Of a stretch of DNA of 64,000 bases, positions 27,891 to 38,895 are shown piece after piece. Source of the stretch: Dryocola boscaweniae (GTDB taxonomy: Bacteria > Pseudomonadota > Gammaproteobacteria > Enterobacterales > Enterobacteriaceae); assembly GCF_025215095.1 (NCBI RefSeq), contig NZ_JALHAP010000078.1:1-64000 (forward strand), given 5' to 3'. Below the pieces are notes generated by a model that saw only the letters and a program-made list of their open reading frames with translations, did not search any database and was not told the origin of the DNA. The translations under genes were made by a program, and so were the position numbers. Positions within the stretch are counted from its first letter, which is position 1. Each line of letters starts with the position of its first letter.

Positions 27891-27928
27891 AACAAAGAAG
27901 GAAAAAACGTGGTTTTTCCTTCTTTGTT
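27891..27928 (+). terminator. Strong terminator after mepA
   Basis: 16-bp perfect stem (27891-27906 with 27913-27928), 6-base loop, A-tract and T-tract inside the stem. It isolates yfcA from the aroC-mepA transcript. Confidence 0.9.
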
Positions 27929-28020
27929 GTAAACAGCCGAAAATCACTCATTGATTTTGCTTTTTACTTTTTGGGTGAGATCTTTTGTCTCTCAACTGCA
28001 TGAGGTTTGTCGTCAGTCTA

Positions 28021-28818
28021 ATGGAATGGTTTATGGTTTCCCCCGTGATGCTGGTGGCGCTGTTTTTTGTCGCCCTGCTGGCGGGTTTTATTGATGCACT
28101 GGCGGGCGGCGGCGGATTGTTAACCGTGCCCGCGTTGCTGGCAGCCGGTATGTCACCCGCTCAGGCGCTGGCGACCAACAAGCTTCAGGCCTGCGGCGGT
28201 TCGGTTTCCGCCTCGATCTATTTTATCCGCCGCAAAGTGGTAAGCCTGTCCTCTCAGAAGCTCAATATTCTGATGACGTTTCTTGGTTCCACCACCGGCG
28301 CGCTGCTGGTGCAACACGTTAAGTCAGACGTGCTGCGCCAAATCCTGCCGCTGCTGGTGATTGGCATTGGCCTGTACTTTTTGCTGATGCCGAAACTTGG
28401 CGAAGAAGACAGGCAGCGCCGCCTGTACGGTTTGCCTTTTGCACTGGTCGCTGGCGGCTGTGTCGGTTTTTACGACGGCTTCTTTGGCCCGGGGGCAGGT
28501 TCATTTTACGCATTGGCGTTTGTTACGCTGTGCGGCTTTAATCTCGCCAAATCTACCGCTCACGCCAAAGTGCTGAACGCCACGTCGAACCTCGGCGGAC
28601 TGCTGCTGTTTATCATTGGCGGGAAGGTGATTTGGGGGACCGGCTTTGTGATGATGGCCGGGCAATTTTTGGGCGCGCGTATGGGTTCGCGCCTGGTATT
28701 AAGCAAAGGGCAAAAGCTTATCCGGCCGATGATCGTCATTGTCTCGGCGGTGATGAGCGCCAAACTCTTATTTGACAGCCACGGAACGGAGATCCTCCAT
28801 TGGTTGGGGGCTGCCTGA
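28021..28818 (+). CDS. yfcA: YfcA, TauE/SafE family membrane protein
   Basis: About eight membrane helices and the repeated motif GGGGLLTVPALLAAGMSPAQALATNKLQ, typical of TauE/SafE sulfite/organosulfonate exporters; the true substrate is unknown. I choose ATG 28021 (MEWFMVSP...) because family homology starts there; the open frame begins earlier at 27985. Length 265 aa (E. coli 269). Confidence 0.9.
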   Translation: MEWFMVSPVMLVALFFVALLAGFIDALAGGGGLLTVPALLAAGMSPAQALATNKLQACGGSVSASIYFIRRKVVSLSSQKLNILMTFLGSTTGALLVQHVKSDVLRQILPLLVIGIGLYFLLMPKLGEEDRQRRLYGLPFALVAGGCVGFYDGFFGPGAGSFYALAFVTLCGFNLAKSTAHAKVLNATSNLGGLLLFIIGGKVIWGTGFVMMAGQFLGARMGSRLVLSKGQKLIRPMIVIVSAVMSAKLLFDSHGTEILHWLGAA

Positions 28819-28819
28819 C

Positions 28820-29383
28820 ATGACCACACAAAGTATGACGACAGAACACCATTATCAGCAGCTAATCGATATCTTCGACAGTTGCTTTAAAGAAGATTTT
28901 AATACCCGTCTGATTAAAGGCGACGACGAACCGATCTATCTTCCTGCGGATGCGGAAGTGCCGTACAACCGGGTGGTTTTTGCCCACGGTTATTATGCAA
29001 GCGGTATGCACGAGATATCGCACTGGTGCATCGCCGGGAAAGCCCGCCGTGAGCTGGTGGATTTTGGTTACTGGTATTGCCCGGACGGACGCGATGCGCA
29101 AACGCAAAGTAAGTTCGAAGATGTCGAAGTGAAGCCTCAGGCGCTGGAATGGCTGTTATGCGTGGCTGCGGGCTTCCCGTTTAACGTAAGCTGCGACAAT
29201 CTGAGCGGTGATTTCGACCCGGACAGGATTGCTTTTCAGCGTCGCGTTCACGCTCAGGTGATGGCTTATCTCGAAGAAGGCATCCCTGAACGCCCGGCAC
29301 GCCTGATGGCTGCCCTGCGTGACTACTATAAAACGCCGCCGGTTACAGCAGAGCTGTTCCCGTGGCCGGAAGATTTAAACTAA
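28820..29383 (+). CDS. epmC: Elongation factor P hydroxylase EpmC
   Basis: Hydroxylates the beta-lysyl-lysine modification of EF-P. The metal-site region HEISHWCIAG and the conserved FGYWYCPDGRDAQTQ stretch are present. ATG 28820 is one base after the yfcA stop and has a GGGG upstream. ATG 28835 would give exactly the E. coli length (182 aa), so the start is uncertain. yfcL follows closely. Confidence 0.92.
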   Translation: MTTQSMTTEHHYQQLIDIFDSCFKEDFNTRLIKGDDEPIYLPADAEVPYNRVVFAHGYYASGMHEISHWCIAGKARRELVDFGYWYCPDGRDAQTQSKFEDVEVKPQALEWLLCVAAGFPFNVSCDNLSGDFDPDRIAFQRRVHAQVMAYLEEGIPERPARLMAALRDYYKTPPVTAELFPWPEDLN

Positions 29384-29410
29384 TTACCTGCAAATGAGGA
29401 AGAACGTACG

Positions 29411-29689
29411 ATGATCGCGGAATTTGAAACTCGCATTCTGGCGTTAATTGATGGAATGGTGGATACCGCCGGGGATGATGAGCTGTTTGCCAGCGGTTAT
29501 CTGCGCGGCCACCTCACTCTCGCAGTCGCGGAGCTGGAACACGGCGACAACCACACGCCGCAAGCTTTGCATGCGGCCGTTTCCAGCAGCCTGGAAAAAG
29601 CGATTCAGGCGGGCGAGCTTTCTCCGCGCGACCAGTCTCTGGTGCTGGGCATGTGGGATAACCTGTATCAGCAGGCGGAATTTAAGTAA
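29411..29689 (+). CDS. yfcL: YfcL family protein
   Basis: A 92-residue acidic conserved protein of unknown function (E. coli YfcL 92 aa), directly after epmC with AGGAAGA as ribosome site. Family motifs [14 protein letters not shown] and [16 protein letters not shown] are visible. Confidence 0.92.
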   Translation: MIAEFETRILALIDGMVDTAGDDELFASGYLRGHLTLAVAELEHGDNHTPQALHAAVSSSLEKAIQAGELSPRDQSLVLGMWDNLYQQAEFK

Positions 29690-29700
29690 TCCGTAACAGA

Positions 29701-29773
29701 GGGTGGGTAGCGCTTGCGCTTATCCACCCTACACAACAATTTGTAGGTCGGGTAAGTGTAAGCGTCACCCGAC
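29701..29773 (+). repeat. Intergenic inverted repeat pair, copy 2
   Basis: The unit GGGTGGGTAGCGCTTGCGCT with TATCCACCCTAC is followed by GTAGGTCGGGTAAGTGTAAG with GTCACCCGAC. Same family as 24090-24203; it fills the convergent gap yfcL/mnmC. Confidence 0.75.
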
Positions 29774-29804
29774 AACCCGAACCGCCCGAAACCGCCCGAC
29801 AAAA

Positions 29805-31805
29805 TTAACGGACTTCTTTTCCCTTCAGCAGCTTCCTCACCCAAAATCGGTTCGGATTTAATGCCGAAAGCGTTGTGCTATCAAGCGGGATCGGTTCATT
29901 GCTCATTTGCGCCGCCAGGATTTCTGTTGCCAGCGGGGCGGTGCACAAGCCTCTTGAGCCTAAGCCTGCAAGCATAAACAGATTGCCGTAGACTGGAGCT
30001 GGCCCGGCGTTTTCTTTGTCTTCGACGAGATTAGCGTAGCTTTCCAGCGTGCGTTGATAATCTGCTACGCTGCCGATTATCGGCAAATGGTCGCGTGTGG
30101 CGCAACGCACGCCGCAGCGGGCTTCGCCGGCAGTTACATCCACTTCCTGCGGCCATTTTTCATCCGGTAAACAGTTAATAAGACGCTGGCGATTATGCTG
30201 CTGATCTTCTTCGTTGTAGCGCATGTCTTCTACGCCCCGGTGATAGCTTGCGCCGATGCAATGCTGCTGATTGCCCGGATTACGCGGCGTCAGATAACCG
30301 TCGTAGCACAGCACCTGTTTGAGCTTTTGAAGCGATGGGCTGGTTGGAATATGGCTAACCTGGCCGCCGACGGCGGAAACCGGCAGCTTTTCAGTTTGCA
30401 GGAATTTGTTAATTTGATGCCCGTTAGCCAGCGCCACGACTGCGTGTTGCCGGGGAGCCTGGTTTGCAAATTCCAGTTTCCAGCCCTTTTCTGTTTTATC
30501 CAGCGCCGTAACCCGGTGACCGTAATGGGCCTTCAAACCTTGCCGCAGCGCCAGTTCGAGCGCGCCTGCGGTAAGCTGCGCCGGGCATAGCCATCCGCCC
30601 AACGGGTAGGTGATGCCGCCGCAGCCTGTTTCAACGCCGCTAATTTCGGCGACGGTTTTTTTGTCAACGGCGTGCGCAAGAGGTTCCGGAAATGCCAGGC
30701 TAAGCATCTGCTCGATTTTGTGCTGGCTTCTGTCATCCCAGCCGAGCTGCGTGACGCCGCACCAGTCATGATCAAACTCTACGGGAAGCGAATCATACAG
30801 ACGGCGGGCAAAGGTAAAGGCGGCGGCGAAAAAGTTCGTGAGCGAGGCATCGTGCGTGCTTAGCAGCGGGTAAAGCGCGCCCTGGCGATTGCCGGACGCG
30901 CCTTGCGCAGGCGCTTCATCTTCGCAGTAAAGCGTGACCTGCCAGCCGCGACGAAGCAGCGCAAGAGAGAGCAGGGCGCTGGCAACGCCTCCGCCTACAA
31001 TCGCCGCTTCTTTACCTTGCGCTGCGGGGCGTGCATACCACGGCGCCTGAGCCTGGAAGGGGAGAGCCTGCTCCATCACGCCGGTTAACATCGTGCGCTT
31101 GCGCCCGAAGCCTTTGGCTTTCGTCATGGTGAAACCGGCTTCAGTCAGCCCACGGCGTACGAATCCCGCGCAGGTAAAAGTGGCCAGCGTGCCGCCGGGA
31201 CGGGCCAGCTTCGCCATGGCGTTGAAGAGTTGCGGCGTCCACATATCCGGATTTTTCGACGGCGCAAAACCGTCCAGGAACCAGGCGTCAACCTGGTTCG
31301 TCAAAGTGTCATCCAACTGTGGTATCAGATCATTAATATCGCCGAACCACAGGTCAAGCGTAACACGTCCTTGCGCCAGCAGCAGGCGGTGACAGCCAGA
31401 AACGGGGAGCGGCCATTGTTGCTGGAGCGCTTCGGCAAACTCCGCCAGCTCCGGCCAGTGGCTGTGCGCCATGCGTAAATCAGCGGCGGTGAGCGGAAAC
31501 TTTTCAAAACTAATAAAATGAAGGCGCTGAAGCCTGGCCTGTGGCTGTTTTGTACGGAATTCGTCAAAAGCCTGCCATAAAGTCAAAAAGTTAAGGCCGG
31601 TGCCAAAGCCGCTTTCACCGACGACAAAGAGCGAGCGATCGTGGGTTGCGAAGCGTTCTGACAGACGATTTCCTTCCAGAAATACATAACGAGTTTCCTC
31701 AAGTCCATTATCATTAGAGAAGTACACATCATCAAACTCTCGGGATACAGGTGTACCTTCTTCGTTAAAGCCGAGGCTGGCGGATTGTATAGGGGAGTGT
31801 TTCAC
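29805..31805 (-). CDS. mnmC: Bifunctional tRNA modification enzyme MnmC
   Basis: Makes mnm5(s2)U34 in tRNA: the C-terminal FAD oxidase domain (from residue ~265, starting [13 protein letters not shown]) removes the carboxymethyl group and the N-terminal methyltransferase ([15 protein letters not shown] near residue 60) methylates the product. I choose GTG 31805 ([14 protein letters not shown]), giving 666 aa (E. coli 668); the open frame extends further upstream without homology. It is divergent from fabB. Confidence 0.93.
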   Translation of the reverse strand: MKHSPIQSASLGFNEEGTPVSREFDDVYFSNDNGLEETRYVFLEGNRLSERFATHDRSLFVVGESGFGTGLNFLTLWQAFDEFRTKQPQARLQRLHFISFEKFPLTAADLRMAHSHWPELAEFAEALQQQWPLPVSGCHRLLLAQGRVTLDLWFGDINDLIPQLDDTLTNQVDAWFLDGFAPSKNPDMWTPQLFNAMAKLARPGGTLATFTCAGFVRRGLTEAGFTMTKAKGFGRKRTMLTGVMEQALPFQAQAPWYARPAAQGKEAAIVGGGVASALLSLALLRRGWQVTLYCEDEAPAQGASGNRQGALYPLLSTHDASLTNFFAAAFTFARRLYDSLPVEFDHDWCGVTQLGWDDRSQHKIEQMLSLAFPEPLAHAVDKKTVAEISGVETGCGGITYPLGGWLCPAQLTAGALELALRQGLKAHYGHRVTALDKTEKGWKLEFANQAPRQHAVVALANGHQINKFLQTEKLPVSAVGGQVSHIPTSPSLQKLKQVLCYDGYLTPRNPGNQQHCIGASYHRGVEDMRYNEEDQQHNRQRLINCLPDEKWPQEVDVTAGEARCGVRCATRDHLPIIGSVADYQRTLESYANLVEDKENAGPAPVYGNLFMLAGLGSRGLCTAPLATEILAAQMSNEPIPLDSTTLSALNPNRFWVRKLLKGKEVR

Positions 31806-31882
31806 GTAAGTTGCTCGTCTGGCAGGCGGTGAAAGGATAGTAACGATGTGTGCGAAGCGGCGCAAATTTCGGGCCGATTTGG

Positions 31883-31898
31883 CTGATCGGACTTGTTC
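31883..31898 (+). promoter_or_regulatory. FadR activator site of fabB
   Basis: CTGATCGGACTTGTTC fits the FadR consensus and equals the activating FadR site known upstream of E. coli fabB. It directly touches the FabR palindrome. Confidence 0.8.
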
Positions 31899-31899
31899 G

Positions 31900-31915
31900 G
31901 CGTACAAGTGTACGC
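31900..31915 (+). promoter_or_regulatory. FabR operator of fabB
   Basis: GCGTACAAGTGTACGC consists of 7-bp half-sites GCGTACA/TGTACGC around a 2-base spacer, the FabR site for repression of unsaturated fatty acid synthesis genes. It lies 46 bases before the fabB start. Confidence 0.85.
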
Positions 31916-31961
31916 TATTGTGCCAGTCGAAATCCTAAATAGTGCAGTGAAGAGGTATTGA

Positions 31962-33179
31962 ATGAAACGTGCAGTGATTACTGGCCTGGGCATCGTTTCC
32001 AGCATCGGTAATAACCAGCAGGAAGTCCTGGCATCTCTGCGTGAAGGACGCTCCGGGATCACTTACTCTGAAGAGTTTAAAGATTCAGGTATGCGTAGCC
32101 ACGTATGGGGTAACGTCAAACTGGACACCACCGGTTTGATTGACCGTAAAGTGGTTCGTTTCATGAACGATGCCTCTATCTATGCCTATCTTTCCATGCA
32201 GGAAGCTATCGCAGATGCTGGCCTGAGCGAAGAGGTTTACCAGAACAACCCGCGCGTTGGTCTGATTGCCGGCTCCGGTGGTTCATCTAAAGCGCAGGTA
32301 TTCGGTGCGGACGCAATGCGTAGCCCGCGCGGCCTGAAAGCGGTTGGTCCATATGTTGTGACCAAAGCGATGGGCTCAGCGGTTTCCGCCTGTCTCGCAA
32401 CACCGTTCAAAATCCACGGTGTGAACTACTCTATCAGCTCCGCATGCGCAACGTCTTCTCATTGCATCGGCAACGCTGTTGAGCAGATTCAGTTGGGCAA
32501 ACAGGACATCGTCTTTGCCGGCGGCGGCGAAGAGCTGGGCTGGGAGATGGCCTGTGAGTTCGATGCGATGGGCGCGCTGTCCACCAAATACAACGACGAG
32601 CCAGCTAAAGCTTCCCGTACTTATGATGCAAACCGTGACGGTTTCGTTATCGCAGGCGGCGGCGGCATGGTTGTGGTGGAAGAGCTGGAACACGCTCTGG
32701 CTCGCGGCGCACATATCTACGCTGAAATCGTTGGCTACGGCGCAACGTCCGACGGCGCAGATATGGTTGCTCCGTCAGGTGAAGGCGCTGTGCGCTGCAT
32801 GAAGATGGCGATGCACGACATTGATACGCCAATCGACTACCTGAACACCCACGGGACTTCCACGCCGGTTGGCGATGTGAAAGAACTCGGTGCCATCCGC
32901 GAAGTCTTCGGCAATAACTCTCCGGCGATGTCCGCAACCAAAGCGATGACCGGCCACTCCCTGGGGGCCGCAGGCGTTCAGGAAGCGATTTACTCTCTGC
33001 TGATGCTGGAGAACGGCTTTATCGCCCCAAGCATCAACATTGAAGAAATGGATGAGCAGGCGAAAGGTCTGAATATCGTGACGGAACCGACCGAGCGTAA
33101 GCTGCGCACCGTGATGTCCAACAGCTTCGGCTTTGGCGGCACTAACGCAACGTTGGTTATGCGTAAACTCGACGCGTAA
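31962..33179 (+). CDS. fabB: 3-oxoacyl-ACP synthase I FabB
   Basis: Chain-elongating condensing enzyme essential for unsaturated fatty acids. Catalytic triad: Cys162 in SSACATSS, His297 in [10 protein letters not shown] and His332 in TGHSLGAAG, each one position lower than E. coli because the loop near residue 108 is one residue shorter. Length 405 aa (E. coli 406). Confidence 0.96.
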   Translation: MKRAVITGLGIVSSIGNNQQEVLASLREGRSGITYSEEFKDSGMRSHVWGNVKLDTTGLIDRKVVRFMNDASIYAYLSMQEAIADAGLSEEVYQNNPRVGLIAGSGGSSKAQVFGADAMRSPRGLKAVGPYVVTKAMGSAVSACLATPFKIHGVNYSISSACATSSHCIGNAVEQIQLGKQDIVFAGGGEELGWEMACEFDAMGALSTKYNDEPAKASRTYDANRDGFVIAGGGGMVVVEELEHALARGAHIYAEIVGYGATSDGADMVAPSGEGAVRCMKMAMHDIDTPIDYLNTHGTSTPVGDVKELGAIREVFGNNSPAMSATKAMTGHSLGAAGVQEAIYSLLMLENGFIAPSINIEEMDEQAKGLNIVTEPTERKLRTVMSNSFGFGGTNATLVMRKLDA

Positions 33180-33197
33180 TTCGCTGACGCTATCAAA

Positions 33198-33223
33198 CGG
33201 GCGCCTTCGGGCGTCTTTTTTTT
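33198..33223 (+). terminator. Terminator after fabB
   Basis: A short GC stem with TTCG loop (GGCGCC-TTCG-GGCGTC, one G-T pair) is followed by eight T. Confidence 0.88.
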
Positions 33224-33401
33224 GCCTTTACGAAGATTGACAAAGCGGCTGTTTGTCAGCACTATGCGCGCCATAACATTATCTTATTGATAATGCGTAA
33301 GCGTTCAACGTCAACCAACGCACCTTTAATCTGACCAATCAGATAGAGAGGCGCGGTATCTTGTCTCCCCGCCTTACTCTGCTGTTAATGGAGTAAGCAG
33401 T

Positions 33402-34583
33402 ATGTCTGCAACAGTTGAATCTCATCTTAAAAAGCCAAAATCGGCTAACGCACAGCTTTTCAAAATTACCTTCGCTATTTTTCTGACCTATATGACCGTC
33501 GGTCTGCCTCTGCCCGTTATTCCTTTGTTTGTGCATCAGCAGCTTGGCTATGGCAACACGATGGTCGGCATAGCCGTGGGCATTCAGTTCCTCGCCACGG
33601 TCCTGACGCGCGGCTATGCGGGGCGGCTTGCCGACCAGCAGGGCGCAAAACGTTCAACCATTCAGGGCATGTTTGCCTGCGCGCTTGCGGGCATTGCTTA
33701 CCTGCTGGCGGCGCTGCTGCCCGTTGAAGCCGCTGTCAAATTCGGGCTGCTGATTGTCGGGCGTCTTATCCTCGGCTTTGGCGAAAGCCAGTTGCTGACC
33801 GGTACGCTAACGTGGGGGATGGGGCTGGTGGGGCCGGCTCGTTCCGGCAAGGTTATGTCGTGGAACGGTATGGCAATGTATGGCGCATTAGCGGCTGGCG
33901 CGCCGCTGGGCCTGCTGCTTAATAGCCATTGGGGATTCGTTGCGTTGGGCGTGTCCACCATCGCGCTCCCGCTGGTCGCCTTGTTGTTTAACGGGCGAGT
34001 GAAGCCTGTGCCAGCCCATAAAGGCGAGCGCCCGTCCCTGTTCGCCGTAGTGGGTCTTATCTGGAAACCGGGTCTCGGGTTAGCTTTACAGGGCGTAGGT
34101 TTCGCGGTTATCGGTACTTTTGTTTCGCTCTACTTCGCCTCAAAGGGCTGGGCATGGGCAGGCTTCACGCTGAGCGCATTTGGCGGGGCTTTTGTACTGA
34201 TGCGCTTCTTATTCGGCTGGATGCCGGACCGTTTTGGCGGCGTACGCGTGGCGCTGGTTTCGTTAGTTATTGAGGCCATCGGCCTGATACTGCTTTGGTA
34301 GGCTCCCGTCGCCTGGGTTGCCCTGCTGGGCGCAGCCTTAACCGGTTGCGGCTGCTCGTTAATTTTCCCGTCGCTGGGCGTTGAGGTTGTTAAGCGGGTG
34401 CCCGCGCAGGTTCGCGGCACGGCGCTGGGTGGCTATGCCGCGTTTCAGGATATCTCGTATGGCGTTACCGGGCCGCTAACCGGGCTGTTAGCGACTTCGC
34501 TTGGTTACTCTTCCGTGTTTTTGGCGGGCGCGATTTCTGCAGCGGCAGGGATTGTGGTGACGCTTGTGGCTTTCAGGAAGTAA
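33402..34583 (+). pseudogene. yfcJ: MFS transporter YfcJ, interrupted by an amber codon
   Basis: The frame encodes a 12-helix major facilitator of the YfcJ/YhhS type (E. coli 392 aa). Codon 300 (34299-34301) is TAG. The same frame continues without any shift through [29 protein letters not shown] and the normal C-terminus ending VAFRK at 34580. The E. coli protein has a Gln at the matching place (LLLLWQAP), so one C-to-T change explains the stop. The N-terminal 299 residues would lack the last three to four helices. A sequencing error or strain-specific nonsense mutation are both possible. Confidence 0.88.
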
Positions 34584-34665
34584 TGCATAAGCTGTTGGCT
34601 TGATAAGCGACGGTGCCATCAAAAAAATCTTGTCGGATGGCGGTTGGTTATTCGACCTACGGAAA

Positions 34666-34686
34666 TCCCCCTCAGGCTGAGGGGGA
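34666..34686 (-). terminator. Terminator between yfcJ and flk
   Basis: A 9-bp perfect stem (34666-34674 with 34678-34686) with a 3-base loop, and ATTTCC following on the minus strand. It mainly serves flk, and yfcJ from the other side. Confidence 0.7.
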
Positions 34687-34692
34687 GCCATT

Positions 34693-35697
34693 TTAAACAA
34701 CCATCCAGAATAAAATCATCACTACAATCAGCGCGATTAACGCAAGCCCTGGGCGGGCCGAAATAGCTTTAAACGGCTCGGCGAATGGCGCAAAAAGCGG
34801 GCTGAAGATCGGCTGAATATTGCGAACTTCCAGGATATCCGGCTGGCGTTCCGCACGTCTTAAAAACACCTGATTTAAAATATCCTGCACCTGCGCTGCG
34901 GTAAGCTGCATCTGCGGCGTGGCCTGAAAACGCTGCTGCGAATAATCCGTTATTTCTTTCCACTCGGCGGGCTCTAAAGGCTGTTTTAACGCAGCCTGGA
35001 TGGCGTGCAAAGTGGGGGCGGTTTGCTGGCTTAACGTCTGGCGCGCCTGCAGCCAGGTGGTCAGCAGCGTAAAGTGTTTGGCCGGTATCAGCTCGCCCGT
35101 CTTCACGCCGGAAAGCTCCAGCATGGACTGCCAGATTTGCTTGCCGGATTCGCCCGTAGCCGCAGTAAGTTTCGCTACCTGCTGATTCAGCGCGCTATGT
35201 TCCGCAGGCAGCAGGGGGCGGTCGGTGGCCGGGCGTTGCTGCGGTTGTGGAATGGTTAACTGGTTATTTTGCAGTAACGTGAGTACGCTTTTTAATTGCT
35301 GCGGCGTAAGCTGGCTGAGCGCGCTATGGCCGAACTCCCGGCGAATATAGTCGCTTACCGCCTGACGATTATTTCCCTGCGGCAGCAAGTCGCTGAGCTG
35401 TTGCACAATCTGGCGCGTGGCGTGCGTAGTCTGCACGGTAGCGAGGCGCTGGTTGAGGTTCTGTTCGGCGGCCGGGAAATGGCGCGAGAGCAACGGCGTC
35501 TCGTTTTTCAGACCCAGATCGTGTTTAACCCCGGCCCACACTTCAGCGCTCTGCAACTGGCTAAGCGCCACGATGCGGGTAATCAGACGTTCCAGCACGG
35601 TACGCTGCACGGAGGAAAGCGGCTGTTCGCCTGCAGCAGAAGGCGCTGGGGAAGGTTCCCCCGGAGGGCGAGGCGAGGCCCCCTGAATGGGTTGCAT
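34693..35697 (-). CDS. flk: Flagellar regulator Flk
   Basis: Flk links flagellar ring assembly to FlgM export and substrate switching. A Pro/Gln-rich N-terminus (~25 residues), a long Gln-rich helical region with duplicated SRHFPAAEQNL and LLPAEHSALNQQV segments, and one C-terminal membrane anchor (residues ~313-333, LALIALIVVMILFWMVV). Length 334 aa (E. coli 331). Divergent from pdxB. Confidence 0.92.
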   Translation of the reverse strand: MQPIQGASPRPPGEPSPAPSAAGEQPLSSVQRTVLERLITRIVALSQLQSAEVWAGVKHDLGLKNETPLLSRHFPAAEQNLNQRLATVQTTHATRQIVQQLSDLLPQGNNRQAVSDYIRREFGHSALSQLTPQQLKSVLTLLQNNQLTIPQPQQRPATDRPLLPAEHSALNQQVAKLTAATGESGKQIWQSMLELSGVKTGELIPAKHFTLLTTWLQARQTLSQQTAPTLHAIQAALKQPLEPAEWKEITDYSQQRFQATPQMQLTAAQVQDILNQVFLRRAERQPDILEVRNIQPIFSPLFAPFAEPFKAISARPGLALIALIVVMILFWMVV

Positions 35698-35818
35698 GGC
35701 ATTTCCTTAAGATGACTGACAAACGACAAAACATTACACCGTAGCCCGTTATGCCCGGACGCCAGATTATGGCACACTATCCGGCTTATTCTCGACGATT
35801 AACAGACAGGTAGCTAAC

Positions 35819-36955
35819 GTGAAAATCCTCGTTGATGAAAATATGCCCTATGCCCGCGAATTGTTTAGCCGTCTGGGCGAGGTAACCGCCGTTCCGGGTC
35901 GCCCAATTCCGGTTGACGAACTGGCCGATGCCGGCGCGCTGATGGTGCGTTCCGTCACTAAGGTGAACGCAGATTTGCTTGACGGTAAAGGCGTCAAATT
36001 TGTCGGAACCGCTACGGCGGGCACCGACCATATTGATGAAGCTTATCTTGACCGGGCGGGCATCGCGTTTTCTGCAGCGCCAGGCTGTAACGCTATAGCC
36101 GTAGTGGAATACGTTTTCTCCTCGCTGTTGATGCTGGCCGAACGCGACGGCTTTACGCTGACTGACCGCACCGTTGGCATCGTTGGCGTGGGCAACGTGG
36201 GGGTACGTTTGCAGGCGCGCCTGGAAGCTTTCGGCGTTCGCACGCTGCTTTGCGATCCGCCGCGTGCGGACCGCGGTGATGAAGAGGATTTCCAGCCGCT
36301 TGAGCAACTTGTACGCGAAGCCGATGTGCTGACGTTCCATACCCCGCTGTTCAAAGACGGCCCATATAAAACGCTGCATCTTGCCGATGAGCGGCTTATT
36401 TCCAGCCTTAAACCTGGCGCTATTTTAATCAACGCCTGCCGTGGCCCGGTGGTGGATAACGCCGCGCTGCTGAAGTGCCTGAAAGGCGGGCAGGATCTTA
36501 GCGTCGTACTCGACGTGTGGGAGCCGGAACCTGAACTTAACGTCGAGCTGCTCGAACTTGTCGATATCGGCACGCCGCATATCGCAGGCTATACGCTGGA
36601 AGGCAAAGCTCGCGGCACTACGCAGGTGTTTGAAGCATTCGGCGAATTTATCGGTCAACGTCAGCAGGTGGCGCTCGACACGCTGCTTCCGGCGCCAGAA
36701 TTTGGCCGCATCACGCTTCATGGCCCGCTCGATCAAGCCACGCTCAAAAGACTGGTTCATCTGGTGTATGATGTGCGTCGCGATGACGCGCCGCTGCGCA
36801 AAGTGGCAGGTCAGCCGGGCGAATTCGACAAGCTGCGTAAAAATTACCAGGAGCGCCGCGAATGGTCATCGCTTTATATTCAGTGCGATGATGAAAATGC
36901 GGCGGCCACCTTGCAAAATCTGGGCTTTAGCGCGGTTTATCACACCGCCCGTTAA
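35819..36955 (+). CDS. pdxB: Erythronate-4-phosphate dehydrogenase PdxB
   Basis: Second step of the DXP-independent pyridoxal phosphate branch. NAD-binding [13 protein letters not shown] is near residues 118-130 (E. coli GNVGRRL), followed by the catalytic region [15 protein letters not shown] and a C-terminal dimerisation domain. Start GTG at 35819, 378 aa as in E. coli. Confidence 0.95.
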   Translation: MKILVDENMPYARELFSRLGEVTAVPGRPIPVDELADAGALMVRSVTKVNADLLDGKGVKFVGTATAGTDHIDEAYLDRAGIAFSAAPGCNAIAVVEYVFSSLLMLAERDGFTLTDRTVGIVGVGNVGVRLQARLEAFGVRTLLCDPPRADRGDEEDFQPLEQLVREADVLTFHTPLFKDGPYKTLHLADERLISSLKPGAILINACRGPVVDNAALLKCLKGGQDLSVVLDVWEPEPELNVELLELVDIGTPHIAGYTLEGKARGTTQVFEAFGEFIGQRQQVALDTLLPAPEFGRITLHGPLDQATLKRLVHLVYDVRRDDAPLRKVAGQPGEFDKLRKNYQERREWSSLYIQCDDENAAATLQNLGFSAVYHTAR

Positions 36956-36967
36956 CCCTAATCTTCT

Positions 36968-37004
36968 GTCCTGCCGGAGTACATCCCCGGCGGGACGCTT
37001 TTTT
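36968..37004 (+). terminator. Terminator or attenuator between pdxB and usg
   Basis: Stem GTCCTGCCGG/CCGGCGGGAC with one G-T pair, then GC and six T. Since usg begins 20 bases later, it may only reduce read-through. Confidence 0.75.
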
Positions 37005-37023
37005 AAGTCTGGAGTAAACCAAC

Positions 37024-38037
37024 ATGTCTGAAGGCTGGAATATTGCCGTTTTAGGTGCCACGGGTGCCGTAGGCGCGGCTGTTCTTGAACTGCTCGCCGA
37101 GCGCCAGTTCCCGGTTGGTGAATTGTATGCTCTCGCCCGCAACGAAAGCGCCGGGGAAAATCTGCGTTATGAAGGCAAAACGGTGATGGTGCAGGATGCC
37201 GAAGCGTTTGACTGGACGCAGGTGCAGTTAGCCTTTTTCGTGGCAGGAGCGGAAGCCTCGGCACGTTATGCCGACGAAGCCGCCAACTCGGGCTGCCTGG
37301 TGATTGACTCAAGCGGTTTGTTCGCCCTTGAGCCAGACGTGCCGTTAGTGGTGCCGGATGTTAACCCATTTGTGCTTGGCGATTACCGCAATCGTAACCT
37401 GGTGGCCGTTGCAGATAGCCTGACCAGCCAACTGCTGACGGCCCTGAAGCCGCTGATTGAGCAAGGCGGTTTATCGCGCATTCAGGTGACTAACCTGCTG
37501 GCTGCTTCCGCACGCGGCAAAGTTGCCGTTGACGCGCTGGCGGGGCAGAGCGCCCGTTTGCTTAACGGTATGCCGATAGACGAAGACGATCTCTTCGGAC
37601 GCCAACTGGCGTTCAATATGCTGCCGCTGGTGCCGGATGCCGAAGGCAGCGTGCGCGCGGAGCGTCGCCTGGTAAATGAAGTGCGTAAAGTGCTGCAGGA
37701 CGAAGCCCTGCCGATTTCCGCAAGCTACGTGCAGGCGCCTATCTTCTATGGTCACGCGCAAATGGTAAATTTTGAAGCGATGCGTCCGCTTGCGGCAGAA
37801 GAAGCGCGTGATGCGTTCGGCCAGGTTGAAGATCTTGAGCTGTCTGAAGAAGGGCAGTTCCCGACTCAGGTAACCGACGCTTCCGGCAGCGCTCATCTTT
37901 CCATTGGCTGCGTACAGAACGATTACGGCATGCCTGAGCAAATTCAGTTCTGGTCCGTTGCGGATAACGTCCGTTTCGGCGGCGCGCTGATGGCGGTGAA
38001 AACGGCTGAAAAATTAGTGCAGGAGTATATGTACTAA
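37024..38037 (+). CDS. usg: Usg, aspartate-semialdehyde dehydrogenase-like protein
   Basis: Paralogue of Asd with the NADP motif [17 protein letters not shown] at residues 8-24. The Asd active site PNCST is replaced by ADSLT ([18 protein letters not shown]), so the catalytic Cys is missing and Asd activity is not expected. Length 337 aa like E. coli Usg. Its TAA overlaps the truA ATG (TAATG). Confidence 0.93.
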   Translation: MSEGWNIAVLGATGAVGAAVLELLAERQFPVGELYALARNESAGENLRYEGKTVMVQDAEAFDWTQVQLAFFVAGAEASARYADEAANSGCLVIDSSGLFALEPDVPLVVPDVNPFVLGDYRNRNLVAVADSLTSQLLTALKPLIEQGGLSRIQVTNLLAASARGKVAVDALAGQSARLLNGMPIDEDDLFGRQLAFNMLPLVPDAEGSVRAERRLVNEVRKVLQDEALPISASYVQAPIFYGHAQMVNFEAMRPLAAEEARDAFGQVEDLELSEEGQFPTQVTDASGSAHLSIGCVQNDYGMPEQIQFWSVADNVRFGGALMAVKTAEKLVQEYMY

Positions 38038-38867
38038 TGTCCGACGAGTTGCCTACTCTTTCGATACACAAAACAAGCCCGCTTCACAAGATTGCGCTCG
38101 GCATTGAGTACGACGGCAGTAAATATTACGGCTGGCAGCGCCAGAATGAAGTGCGCAGCGTGCAGGAGAAGCTTGAAAAAGCGCTCTCCAAAGTGGCGAA
38201 TGAGCCGATTAACGTCTTCTGCGCCGGGCGCACCGACGCGGGCGTACATGCCACCGGTCAGGTTGTGCATTTCGAAACGCATATGCAGCGTAAAGATGCG
38301 GCGTGGACATTAGGCGTAAATGCGAATTTGCCTGGTGACATTGCGGTGCGATGGGTTAAAGCTGTGCCGGATGATTTTCACGCCCGCTTCAGCGCAACGG
38401 CGCGTCGCTATCGTTATGTGATTTATAACGAGCGCCTGCGGCCTGCGGTGCTGGCGCAGGGGGTGACGCATTTTTATCATCCTTTAGACGCCGACCGCAT
38501 GCATCGTGCCGCGCAGTGCCTGCTGGGCGAGAATGATTTTACTTCATTCCGTGCGGTGCAGTGCCAGTCCCGTACGCCATGGCGCAACCTGATGCACATC
38601 AACGTCACTCGCTACGGCGCTTATGTGGTTGTGGACATCAAAGCGAACGCTTTTGTCCATCATATGGTACGCAATATTGTCGGCAGCCTGATGGAAATCG
38701 GCTGCGGCAACCAGGCGGAAGACTGGATGGCTGAGCTGCTGGCGGCAAAAGATCGTAAGCTTGCGGCAGCAACAGGAAAAGCGGAAGGCTTATACCTTGT
38801 TTCTGTCGATTATCCAGAACATTTTGCATTGCCTGAACCCCCTATGGGCCCTCTGTTTTTGAGCTGA
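38037..38867 (+). CDS. truA: tRNA pseudouridine(38-40) synthase TruA
   Basis: Isomerises uridines 38, 39 and 40 in the anticodon arm. Catalytic Asp67 in [13 protein letters not shown] (Asp60 in E. coli; the N-terminus is 7 residues longer here). Length 276 aa. Translation is coupled to usg by a one-base overlap. Confidence 0.95.
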   Translation: MSDELPTLSIHKTSPLHKIALGIEYDGSKYYGWQRQNEVRSVQEKLEKALSKVANEPINVFCAGRTDAGVHATGQVVHFETHMQRKDAAWTLGVNANLPGDIAVRWVKAVPDDFHARFSATARRYRYVIYNERLRPAVLAQGVTHFYHPLDADRMHRAAQCLLGENDFTSFRAVQCQSRTPWRNLMHINVTRYGAYVVVDIKANAFVHHMVRNIVGSLMEIGCGNQAEDWMAELLAAKDRKLAAATGKAEGLYLVSVDYPEHFALPEPPMGPLFLS

Positions 38868-38895
38868 CTGATGCAGTCGAGAAAGGTAAATCACT

